A stretch of DNA of 64,000 nucleotides from an uncultured Bacteroidota bacterium. GTDB taxonomy: Bacteria; Bacteroidota; Bacteroidia; Bacteroidales; SZUA-534. Positions 1-7,437 of this stretch are shown here, one piece after another. The translations under genes were made by a program, and so were the position numbers. The notes beneath the pieces were generated by a model, which was not told the origin of the DNA, did no database searches, and saw only the letters and a list, made by a program, of their open reading frames with translations. The stretch lies in NCBI GenBank assembly GCA_946414435.1, contig CAMKOM010000015.1, positions 1 to 64,000 of the forward strand, given 5' to 3'. Within the stretch, counting starts at the first letter, position 1; each line of letters starts with the position of its first letter.

Positions 1-559
1 ATGAGTTGGTTGCCGACCAAACTCCGCGGTTGGTCAGGCCTGTGCCGGGGTTACCTTGCTCACCCTGCGGTCCTTGCGGGCCTTCCGGTCCTTGCGGTCC
101 CTGCTCTCCGGGGTCACCTTTGTCACCCTTCTCGCCTTTCTCACCTTGTCCGCCGTTGGCTGCGTAGTAGGCGTACGGCACCGACTGAAGCTGTGTCAGT
201 CCAAAATCAACATACTTGGTGCCGCCGTTGGGGTCAATCTCAACGCGCATCCACACGCTGCCCGACGCCCAGTCGACATCGTTAAGTGTCTTTTTGTCAA
301 CGGGAGCACCCTTGCCCACGGTCACGCTCAACACGCCGTAGCTGTTGGTTTCAACATTGGCGTGCGTCTCCTGATACATTACCTGCTGGCCGCTCTGATC
401 GGTCAGTGTCAGGCGCAGGCCCACCCGTGAGTTACTAACAAGTTCACCAGCTGCGTTGCGTACTACGGCTTGATAAGAGAAGCCCAAAGTTTGAGCTTTT
501 GCTGTCATCATACCCAGCAAAAGAGCAATTGCTACGATTGAAGTAAAAAGTCGCTTCAT
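1..559 (-). CDS. Exported collagen-like protein (5' part, runs off the window)
   Basis: Reading the minus strand from the ATG at 559 gives 186 codons open to the window edge. Residues 1-22 form a signal peptide ([20 protein letters not shown], cut near AKA/Q). Residues 23-130 are a beta-rich domain often found in Bacteroidota exported proteins, starting [19 protein letters not shown] and ending with VPYAYYA. About 13 collagen-like Gly-X-Y triplets follow ([19 protein letters not shown] and onward). The sequence then leaves the repeat ([10 protein letters not shown]). In this family the Gly-X-Y stretch usually links the N-terminal domain to C-terminal tail-fibre-like or Fibrobacter-type domains, which would lie outside the window. 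Export is well supported; the function is unknown. A possible promoter lies about 80 bp upstream. Confidence 0.85.
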   Translation of the reverse strand, partial: MKRLFTSIVAIALLLGMMTAKAQTLGFSYQAVVRNAAGELVSNSRVGLRLTLTDQSGQQVMYQETHANVETNSYGVLSVTVGKGAPVDKKTLNDVDWASGSVWMRVEIDPNGGTKYVDFGLTQLQSVPYAYYAANGGQGEKGEKGDKGDPGEQGPQGPEGPQGPQGEQGNPGTGLTNRGVWSATNS

Positions 560-637
560 AAAAACATTTATTTGGTCGTTAATAAAAATATCTATTTGGT
601 TTTCAGTTGCGAATGAACCATCAAGTACATTCGATTG

Positions 638-645
638 TAAAAGTA
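638..645 (-). promoter_or_regulatory. Possible -7 box for the collagen-like gene
   Basis: The minus strand reads TACTTTTA, 7 of 8 matches to the Bacteroidota -7 consensus TAnnTTTG, about 80 bp before the ATG at 559. No convincing TTTG -33 box was found, so this is weak. Confidence 0.3.
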
Positions 646-727
646 GTAAAATTTTGATTAGTTGTTTCCCTGGGGCATAATTTATTAGTGAGGTTCAGCA
701 AATAGCCTCAACTCTATAAAAACAAAA

Positions 728-761
728 AACTCTTTGTAAGCCAAATGCTTGCAAAGAGTTT
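728..761 (-). terminator. Rho-independent terminator after tRNA-Leu(CAA)
   Basis: On the minus strand AAACTCTTTGCAAGC pairs with GCTTACAAAGAGTTT (one mismatch) around a 5-nt loop and is followed by a T-rich run. It lies 7 nt past the tRNA 3' end. Confidence 0.8.
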
Positions 762-768
762 CAAATTG

Positions 769-852
769 TACCCGGAGCCGGGGTCGAACCGGCACAGGGG
801 TGAACCTACTGGTGTTTGAGACCAGCGCGTCTACCGATTCCGCCATCCGGGC
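769..852 (-). tRNA. tRNA-Leu (anticodon CAA)
   Basis: The minus strand folds into a class II tRNA of 84 nt. The acceptor GCCCGGA pairs fully with TCCGGGT (G1-U72 wobble), and A73 is the discriminator. The anticodon stem CTGGT/ACCAG encloses the loop CTCAAAC (anticodon CAA, reads UUG). There is a long variable arm, and the T arm is GCCGG-TTCGACC-CCGGC. CCA is not encoded. A good promoter and a terminator flank it. Confidence 0.97.
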
Positions 853-866
853 CTCGTTTGAGCGTG

Positions 867-897
867 CAAATATAGATAAATTCAGAAACCCAGCAAA
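867..897 (-). promoter_or_regulatory. Promoter of tRNA-Leu(CAA)
   Basis: The minus strand carries TTTG (plus 894-897), a 19-nt spacer and TATATTTG (plus 867-874). This is an exact match to the Bacteroidota housekeeping promoter, ending 14 nt before the tRNA 5' end. Confidence 0.85.
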
Positions 898-908
898 CTT
901 TTTTTGGA

Positions 909-1136
909 CTACTCTACTTCTTCATAATCAATATATTCGCCGTCGGTTTCGCGGAAATGCTTCCTGCCATTGCTGGTTTTTGAGTAGATAATCTGCCCGT
1001 CGGCATAGTGGGTGCGGCCTTCATCGGCGCGCTCTTCAGCCTCGCGTTGGAACTTACGCAACTTGTACCGCAAGATGCGCGTGCCCACAAATACAATGAG
1101 GTATATAGTAAGAAATAATGTAAGCAGCAGAATCAT
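909..1136 (-). CDS. DUF4834-family small membrane protein
   Basis: This 75-residue protein starts with one hydrophobic segment (residues 1-20, MILLLTLFLTIYLIVFVGTR) followed by a basic stretch and a highly charged C-terminal tail with EEVE at the end. Layout and length fit DUF4834, a Bacteroidota-restricted family of unknown function. Its ATG overlaps the end of the upstream membrane-protein gene by 4 nt, so the two are probably translationally coupled. It is the last gene of the minus-strand run before tRNA-Leu. The family call rests on size, topology and remembered family features. Confidence 0.65.
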   Translation of the reverse strand: MILLLTLFLTIYLIVFVGTRILRYKLRKFQREAEERADEGRTHYADGQIIYSKTSNGRKHFRETDGEYIDYEEVE

Positions 1137-1690
1137 AACTGATTATTGTAGATGGTTAGCAATGCGCCGAACAGCGATACGGCGGCCAGAATCCAGCCAT
1201 TGTAGATATGGTGAAGTCGCTGCTGCTTTGCACCGGCAATGCCCGTAACAAGCAGAGCGGCAAAAAAGAGCGGTGCGTACCACAAAACCGCTTTGCAGTC
1301 AAGGTCGAGCAGACCAAAACCGATGGAATAAATCAGCACGTTGATGCCTGTCAGGCACGAGAGTGTGAGCAGTCCGCCGGGCGATGTGGGGTTTATGCTA
1401 CGTTTTAGGCGCGCCGTTTTCAGACCGTCGTACACCATTTTCACCGACAGCAGAAACATCAGACTGGCAGCGAACCAAGTGGCCGTTTGGCCATCGAGAT
1501 AAGCGATACCGAAGCGACCGATGGCCAACCCGCCTGCAGCAAGCAGCATCACTATTGATGTTGAAATGGCAAACCTGAACAGAAACGCGCTCACGGTCCA
1601 TTTGCGGTCGAGGAAAGCAGCCGTAAGGCCCATCGACACAATATCGAGCGTAGAGGCCACAACAAACATCGCGAAAAGCCACTCTGCCAT
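1133..1690 (-). CDS. MntP-like (DUF204-type) integral membrane protein
   Basis: The protein has about 185 residues and six hydrophobic segments in two similar halves. Each half opens with a polar motif in a helix (STLDIVSMGL near residue 15 and SCLTGINVLIYSIG near residue 117). The segment ending FLLSVKMVYDGLK and this internal repeat resemble the MntP manganese exporter/DUF204 layout, but sequence is divergent and substrate is not inferable. The open frame extends to a GTG at 1696 overlapping the TGA of the preceding gene. The ATG at 1690, preceded by AGGTG, is preferred here. It lies in a tightly overlapping run: 909-residue protein, this gene, DUF4834 protein. It could instead be an unrelated six-helix family. 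Confidence 0.5.
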   Translation of the reverse strand: MAEWLFAMFVVASTLDIVSMGLTAAFLDRKWTVSAFLFRFAISTSIVMLLAAGGLAIGRFGIAYLDGQTATWFAASLMFLLSVKMVYDGLKTARLKRSINPTSPGGLLTLSCLTGINVLIYSIGFGLLDLDCKAVLWYAPLFFAALLVTGIAGAKQQRLHHIYNGWILAAVSLFGALLTIYNNQL

Positions 1691-1692
1691 AA

Positions 1693-4422
1693 TCACCTGT
1701 TAATCTTGTAATTAAATAAATATTGGTCGTTGCCGCCAACAATCAGGTTGTAGTATGACTGACCGGTCTGCATCACACCAATGCTGAACCGTGTTTTGCC
1801 GCGCAACGGAAATCCCGGCAGGGCTTGTCCTTTTGAATCAATCAAATAGATATTGGCCGACTCGGTTTCGGTGATGCCGATGGCCACATTCGAGCTCGAC
1901 ATCCGGTAGAACGCCGGTCGTTGGGTGATGACCTCACCAAACTTGCGGTCGAAAATCTTTTTGCCGTCGAAGGTGAAGACCGAGAGCATATTGCTATCGA
2001 CATATACGAGCTCGGGGCGCGCGTCGCCACAGATGTCTTCAAGGTCGAAGAAATGGCGCGGCGAGAAGTCAGCCACCTTGCGCTTGGTGATGGTGCCGTC
2101 GAAATGCAGGAAGCAGAGTGTGCCGTCGGACGAAGTACGCACCAGAGCGCCGTCGTTGCCACCGGTCGGCTTCAGGTAGGCCAGCGTGTTGTTCACCGAC
2201 GGGTGGATGCGCTCTTTGAAATCGACACGCATATTTCCCCGACGGTCAATAAGATAGACGCGCGAGGTGTCGGTTATTGATATATAGTCTTTGCCGTTAT
2301 CGATAAAATGCTGCGCAGGCGCCACAGGCACAAGGTTTGCGCGCTGCAGCGAGAAGTCGGGCAGCGTTTTGCCGTCGATTGAGTAGATGTGCACATCGGC
2401 GTTGTCGCACTCAACAAACAGGCGGTAGTTGCGGTTTTTGGCATAGTCGAACACAGCCACGGGCAGGCTTGTCGGGCTCGGCAGCGCTATCGGGTAACGC
2501 TCGACGTGGTTGCCGTTACGGTCCACCAGATACATTTTAGTGGCGGTGTTGAAGAACATCTGCAACTTGCCATTCCGGTAGTAGTCAATCTGTTGCACAC
2601 TGCCAATAATCGGCTCGTCGATATGTTTTTTCCACATTATCCGGCCAGCCGAATTGATGAGGTAGATGTTGTTTCGCAGGTCCTGAATGAAGATTTCCTT
2701 CTCGCCGGTATTGTGGTTATCGACCAGCACGGGCTTGAAGGCGGCCAGCGTGTCGAGGTGCGTTTCCCAGAGCGTCGAGGCGCGGTTCAACTGCGACGGC
2801 TGATGGCGCAGGAAGGTGTTGTGGTAGAGGAATCCTTCTTCCGACGAAAACTGCCAAACCAAACCGTAGAAGTTGCTGTAGGCCGCCTGATTGTTGTGGA
2901 AACTGCTGATGTTGGCGCTCGACAAGATGCGGTTCAGCAGCGACTCGGCGCCCGTCAGCGACACAAAGGCGTAGAAGTTCGACTTGTTGGTAATGTAGTT
3001 GCTAAATTGGTCGTAATCAGGGTCGTAGTGCAGATTTTTGTGCAGCACGTTGTCGTACACAAAATGCGAAACCACGGCGTAGGTGTCGCCAAACACCAGC
3101 ATATTGTCGATGGCGCATACAAACTGCGCCTTGCACTGCCCCATCCACGGGCCGAACATCCGCGCAGGCGTCTGCAAGAGCGGCATTTCGTAGATGAAAT
3201 ATTTGGTGTCGTTATCGATTTTGAATTCCTGCCGGCCGGGGCTTGCCGTTTTGCCACCCGTCATTATCTCAAGCATCTGCCGGGCTTCATAACCACTTTT
3301 GGCCTCAACCACGCACACTGTCGAACCGTCGGGCATTGCCACCTGCATCACGCCGTGCCCGAAATTGTCAGCCATCTGACTTATAATCTGATTGCCAAAG
3401 GTCTGCTTGAGCGAACTGATGTTGGTCTGATGACGCGAGAGCTGCCCCACGTTTTCCATATATGACTCGAGCGACCGCTGATATTTTTGGAAATTGCTGA
3501 TGCCCAACCACGTAAAGCCGCTGATGCCCATCGGAACCTTTTTGGTGAGGTCGCACTGCACTGCCTCTTGTCCTTCAAACAGTTGCGACCATTGGTTCTT
3601 GACGGTGCTTTGCAGCGTGAATCCGTTAACGAGCCAATTGTCGTTCTTTATGCTGATGTCGAAGCCGCCCCAGTCAGAGAACGTCTGTATAGCCATATCG
3701 CTAAACAGATTATTGACAAATTGCTTCTGAATGAGAGGGTTAAGAAATTTGAACTGAAGATAGATGTTGGCATCGACGTTTTTGCCAGCCCACTGTTTCA
3801 CCTTCACAAACGATTGGTTTTGATTGATGCCGTAGCCGCTAATAACCTGACGCACAGCGTCCTGCATAAGCATCTCGTTGGTTGCGGCCATCAGGTAGCC
3901 TTGGAAAAAGGTGAGGTAAACCACCTTCTTGTTGTTGGCCGTGCTTGTAAATTTGGTGATTTTAGCTTGGTCGTATTTCTGCGTCTCGAGGCTTCCGTGC
4001 GGCCCAATCAGTGCCAAAATGGCGTCGAGGGCGCGTTTGCCCTGAAGGTTCGAGCTGAAGGCCATTGCGGCAAGCGGCTCATAGTTGAGCATTGTGGTGT
4101 TGTGGAACGAAACCACCACCGGCAGCCCTTTGAAGTTGTCGGCAAAGGTGGGGTTGGTGTTCAGCAGCGAGTCGAGCGCCATCACATTGGCCACAAACTC
4201 AGCCCCCGAGCCCACATCGGCCACATCGGCGAATACATGGTTAGTCTTGAGTTTTTTCAGCACTGCCCGTGCGTCTTTCACCTCGATGATGGCCGCCGAA
4301 TTGACCGGCACCGCGTCAAAAGCCGACACTGCGGTATTCTGCTGCTGCTTGAAGTAGAAGTATGAGGCCGCCATTGCCACCACAACCACCGCTATTGCAA
4401 CTATGAATAAACCCTTTTTCAT
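1693..4422 (-). CDS. Large N-terminally anchored protein with propeller-like C-terminus, function unknown
   Basis: A 909-residue protein. Residues 4-24 are a single hydrophobic anchor or uncleaved signal, so the bulk is predicted periplasmic. Residues 30-500 form an alpha/beta region resembling DUF3352-type proteins (AAIIEVKDARAVLKKL near the start). Residues 570-909 contain degenerate repeats of the type NIYLINSAGRIMW, MYLVDRNGNHVERYP, VHIYSIDGKTLPDF, VYLIDRRGNM, LSVFTFDGKKIF and IYLIDSKGQALPGFP, which look like blades of a PQQ/WD-type beta-propeller. It lies 39 bp downstream of the penicillin-binding protein 1A gene and overlaps the next gene, so an envelope role coupled to peptidoglycan synthesis is a reasonable inference but not shown. 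No catalytic motif was recognised. Confidence 0.75.
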   Translation of the reverse strand: MKKGLFIVAIAVVVVAMAASYFYFKQQQNTAVSAFDAVPVNSAAIIEVKDARAVLKKLKTNHVFADVADVGSGAEFVANVMALDSLLNTNPTFADNFKGLPVVVSFHNTTMLNYEPLAAMAFSSNLQGKRALDAILALIGPHGSLETQKYDQAKITKFTSTANNKKVVYLTFFQGYLMAATNEMLMQDAVRQVISGYGINQNQSFVKVKQWAGKNVDANIYLQFKFLNPLIQKQFVNNLFSDMAIQTFSDWGGFDISIKNDNWLVNGFTLQSTVKNQWSQLFEGQEAVQCDLTKKVPMGISGFTWLGISNFQKYQRSLESYMENVGQLSRHQTNISSLKQTFGNQIISQMADNFGHGVMQVAMPDGSTVCVVEAKSGYEARQMLEIMTGGKTASPGRQEFKIDNDTKYFIYEMPLLQTPARMFGPWMGQCKAQFVCAIDNMLVFGDTYAVVSHFVYDNVLHKNLHYDPDYDQFSNYITNKSNFYAFVSLTGAESLLNRILSSANISSFHNNQAAYSNFYGLVWQFSSEEGFLYHNTFLRHQPSQLNRASTLWETHLDTLAAFKPVLVDNHNTGEKEIFIQDLRNNIYLINSAGRIMWKKHIDEPIIGSVQQIDYYRNGKLQMFFNTATKMYLVDRNGNHVERYPIALPSPTSLPVAVFDYAKNRNYRLFVECDNADVHIYSIDGKTLPDFSLQRANLVPVAPAQHFIDNGKDYISITDTSRVYLIDRRGNMRVDFKERIHPSVNNTLAYLKPTGGNDGALVRTSSDGTLCFLHFDGTITKRKVADFSPRHFFDLEDICGDARPELVYVDSNMLSVFTFDGKKIFDRKFGEVITQRPAFYRMSSSNVAIGITETESANIYLIDSKGQALPGFPLRGKTRFSIGVMQTGQSYYNLIVGGNDQYLFNYKINR

Positions 4423-4461
4423 TTTCCAGCTATCGAGACAAATTTTTGATTATCAGATATG

Positions 4462-6825
4462 TTAGAAATAGAATTCATCTTCAATGTCATCGCTTTGGCT
4501 GCCGCTTGACTGCTTTTCGTCGTAGTCGGGGCAGTCGAAAGTCTCGTTCCAGTCGGCCGGTTTCTCAAACACATCGGACTCTGAGTACGGCAGCGACGGG
4601 TCATCGTAAACCTTGCGCATAAATCCGGCCCAGATAGGCAGAGCCATATTGGCGCCCTGTCCGTAGGTGATGGATTCGAAGTGAACGCTGCGGTCTTCGG
4701 CACCGGTCCAGACACCGCCCACAAGGTTCGGCGTGACGCCCATAAACCAGCCGTCGGACTGCTCATTGGTGGTTCCGGTTTTGGCGGCAATCTGCGCTTT
4801 GAACTTCCACGGATAATCATCGCGCCACAAACGCGAGCCTGTTCCCTTGCGGACAACGCCCTGCAGCATTGTGAGCATCAGGTAGGCGGTGCGCTCACTG
4901 ATGGCTTCGTGCTTCACCGGTTGGAAGTTGGCCAGAACGTTGCCATTCTTATCTTCGATGCGCGTAACAAAAATCGGCTGGGTGTAAACGCCCTTGTTGG
5001 CGAAGCAGCAGTAGGCGCTCACCATCTCGCAAAGCGTCAGGTCGGCCACACCAAGGCAGATTGACGGCACGCGCGGAATATCGCTCTTGATGCCCATATT
5101 ATGAGCCAGCTGAATCACAGCCTTCGGTTTGAAACGGTTCATCAGCCAGGCCGATATGTTGTTGAGCGACTGCGCCAGACCGTATTGCAGTGAGAGCTCA
5201 CGGCCGTCGAGGAAACTGCTGCTGCCGGCTTTCGGTGTCCACACCACGCCCGTCTCGGGATCAGTAATAGTGACTGGTACGTTAAGCACGCGGTCGCAGG
5301 GCGTGAAGCCATCCATCATTGCCAGCGTATAAAGGAACGGCTTGAAGGTTGACCCCACCTGCCGCTGGGCTTTTGTAACGTGGTCGTATTGGAAATGGTG
5401 GTAGTCGATGCCTCCCACGTATGCCTTCACGTAGCCTGAGTGCGGGTCCATCGCCATAAAGCCCGACTGCAGGAAGTGCTTGTAGTAGCGCATCGAGTCC
5501 ATCGGGGTCATAACGGTGTCAACATTGCCGTGCCAGCTGAAGACGTTCATCTCGGTCGGGGTGTTGAAATTCTTCACAACATCATCGTACGGCATTTTTC
5601 TCACCCTGTAAAGCACGCGGTAGCGCTCAGACCATTTCATCGAGTTGGTCATAATGGTGTTCACCTGCTCAGGCGTGAGTTCGCTCGAGAACGGCGCGTT
5701 TTCCTTGTCTTTTTCAAGATTGTCGAACTGCTTTTGCAGCGTGTTTTTCAGATGGTCGCGCACGGCGTTCTCGGCATATTCCTGCATCTTTGAGTTGACG
5801 GTGGTGTAGATTTTCAGACCGTCCTTGTAGATGTCGTATGGCGAGCCGTCTGGTTTCAGGTTGCGGTTGCACCAGCCACGCAGCGGATTGGTAAACCACT
5901 CTATCGAATCCCTCTCATAATCAGATTTGTTTTTGTAATTCTTGCGCTCTGGCTTTTTGGCGTTCATCTCAATGCGCAGGAACTCGCGGAAATATGTTGC
6001 CAGACCTTCCTTGTGGTCAACCTTGTGATAGTCGAGCCCCAGCGGAAGCTGCTTGAGCGAGTCGTACTCGGCACGAGTGAGCTTGTCGTTGTTCAGCATC
6101 TGAAAGAGAACCACATTGCGGCGCTGCGCAGTCTGCTCGGGGCGGCGCAGCGGGTTGTAGAGCGCCGGGTTCTTGGCCATTCCCACAAGCATTGCCGCCT
6201 GCTCAATACGCAGGTCCTGCGGCGTGGTGTTGAAATAGATTTTTGCTGCCGACTTCACACCCACAGCCAAGTTCATGAAATCGAACTGGTTGAGATACAT
6301 TGCGATAATCTCTTCTTTGGTGTAGCTGCGCTCGAGTTTGATTGCGATAACCCACTCGCGGAACTTGCGGTTCACCATTTGCAGAGAGTTGGTGAAATTC
6401 TCGCGCGGGAAAAGCATCTTGGCCAGCTGCTGCGATATGGTACTACCGCCGCCGGCATTCTTGTTACCCGACACAATGGTCTTGAAAAACACGCGCACAA
6501 GTCCGGGAAAATCTACGCCAGAGTGCTTGTAGTAGCGCTGGTCTTCGGTCGAAACCAGTGCATCGACCAAATAAGGCGACAGCTCGTTGTATGTTCCCGT
6601 CGAACGGTTTTCTCTAAAATAAGTGCCCATCAGCTCGCCATCTTCCGAATAAACTTCCGACGCCAGATTGCTTTTGGGGTTCTCAAGTTCTTCAAACGAA
6701 GGCATAAAGCCGAGATTTCCGTTCCAGATGTTGTAGAACATCACTGCTATGAGCACAACCGGAAAAACCACTAACGACCAAATGATTATCTTCCATTGCA
6801 GCCGTTTCGAGATAGATATTGCCAT
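4462..6825 (-). CDS. mrcA: Penicillin-binding protein 1A (bifunctional transglycosylase/transpeptidase)
   Basis: A class A penicillin-binding protein of 787 residues. It polymerises lipid II into glycan strands and cross-links stem peptides in the periplasm. A membrane anchor lies at residues 13-33. The GT51 glycosyltransferase domain shows EDQRYYKHSGVD (catalytic Glu94) and GGSTISQQLAK (126-136). The transpeptidase domain shows the SxxK motif STFK (Ser492), SLN (553-555) and KTGT (682-685). The C-terminal tail is acidic and serine-rich. It is the first gene of a minus-strand run. A -7 box lies 24 bp before the ATG. The equivalent name in some genomes is ponA or pbp1a. Confidence 0.95.
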   Translation of the reverse strand: MAISISKRLQWKIIIWSLVVFPVVLIAVMFYNIWNGNLGFMPSFEELENPKSNLASEVYSEDGELMGTYFRENRSTGTYNELSPYLVDALVSTEDQRYYKHSGVDFPGLVRVFFKTIVSGNKNAGGGSTISQQLAKMLFPRENFTNSLQMVNRKFREWVIAIKLERSYTKEEIIAMYLNQFDFMNLAVGVKSAAKIYFNTTPQDLRIEQAAMLVGMAKNPALYNPLRRPEQTAQRRNVVLFQMLNNDKLTRAEYDSLKQLPLGLDYHKVDHKEGLATYFREFLRIEMNAKKPERKNYKNKSDYERDSIEWFTNPLRGWCNRNLKPDGSPYDIYKDGLKIYTTVNSKMQEYAENAVRDHLKNTLQKQFDNLEKDKENAPFSSELTPEQVNTIMTNSMKWSERYRVLYRVRKMPYDDVVKNFNTPTEMNVFSWHGNVDTVMTPMDSMRYYKHFLQSGFMAMDPHSGYVKAYVGGIDYHHFQYDHVTKAQRQVGSTFKPFLYTLAMMDGFTPCDRVLNVPVTITDPETGVVWTPKAGSSSFLDGRELSLQYGLAQSLNNISAWLMNRFKPKAVIQLAHNMGIKSDIPRVPSICLGVADLTLCEMVSAYCCFANKGVYTQPIFVTRIEDKNGNVLANFQPVKHEAISERTAYLMLTMLQGVVRKGTGSRLWRDDYPWKFKAQIAAKTGTTNEQSDGWFMGVTPNLVGGVWTGAEDRSVHFESITYGQGANMALPIWAGFMRKVYDDPSLPYSESDVFEKPADWNETFDCPDYDEKQSSGSQSDDIEDEFYF

Positions 6826-6848
6826 TGCAAAAATGTGTATTTAAGGTG

Positions 6849-6856
6849 CAAAGATA
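6849..6856 (-). promoter_or_regulatory. -7 box of the PBP1A gene
   Basis: The minus strand reads TATCTTTG, an exact TAnnTTTG match, 23 nt before the PBP1A ATG. No clear TTTG is present 19-21 nt upstream. The short leader is typical of Bacteroidota. Confidence 0.6.
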
Positions 6857-6995
6857 AAAATTTATGGATTTAGTGATTGAATACTAAATCTCGAGCAGGA
6901 TTTTTCGTCCCTTTAAATACTAAAAATCATCATGCACCAAAATGTGACCAAATTTGGATGTTTTAGTGGCTAATTTTTCTATCTTGCGCAGCCTT

Positions 6996-7032
6996 TACGG
7001 CAGCCAAGCTACTATGCCTGGCAAGGGCCGTA
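6996..7032 (+). other. Hairpin in the leader of the small unknown gene
   Basis: TACGGC (6996-7001) pairs exactly with GCCGTA (7027-7032), and an inner GCCA/TGGC pair stacks below it. It ends 35 nt before the ATG at 7068. The remainder of 6826-7067 is AT-rich with no other recognisable feature. No known riboswitch class was recognised. Confidence 0.35.
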
Positions 7033-7067
7033 GCAGCAAAACATTAACTAACATGTGTTTTTGAAAG

Positions 7068-7346
7068 ATGGATGAATTAAATCAAAGTGAAGCACCGCGC
7101 AACTCACAGAATCCAAAAATGGCGGTGGTTATGACTAAAAATCAAATCGATTTTTTCTTGCACAATTATGCTGTTTACAAGAAAAGCGATGTGTTTGTGA
7201 TGGAAGTTATTTTCAAAACAGCTAACGGCGAGGAGTCACGCTTTTTTGAACTTACACACGAGGAATTTGAAGCCGATGAGTTCCGCTCTTTAGCCAACGC
7301 CATTCGAAAAAATCCAGAACAGTTCAGTGATCGCGAACTTTTATAA
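7068..7346 (+). CDS. Small hypothetical protein
   Basis: 92 residues with no signal peptide and no membrane segment. The first 18 residues are polar and probably disordered. The rest is a compact acidic alpha/beta stretch (MAVVMTKNQIDFFLHNYAV, then FVMEVIFKTANGEESRFFELTHEEFEADEF). I do not recognise the family. An upstream hairpin, sensible composition and the absence of a better frame on the other strand support it as a real gene. It precedes the pseudouridine synthase gene by 91 bp on the same strand and may be cotranscribed. Confidence 0.65.
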   Translation: MDELNQSEAPRNSQNPKMAVVMTKNQIDFFLHNYAVYKKSDVFVMEVIFKTANGEESRFFELTHEEFEADEFRSLANAIRKNPEQFSDRELL

Positions 7347-7437
7347 TCAGATTATCTGGCAGTTAGCTGATACAAGTTCGTCTTGATGATTAAGTGATAC
7401 GCATCAATATATTGATCATCATTTCATTATAATTGTA

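Noticed and set aside
2389-3465. 358-codon plus-strand frame
   Set aside because: It lies entirely opposite the well-formed 909-residue minus gene. It arises from codon bias and has no family features.
3487-4365. 292-codon plus-strand frame
   Set aside because: Antisense shadow of the 909-residue protein gene, with no recognisable domain.
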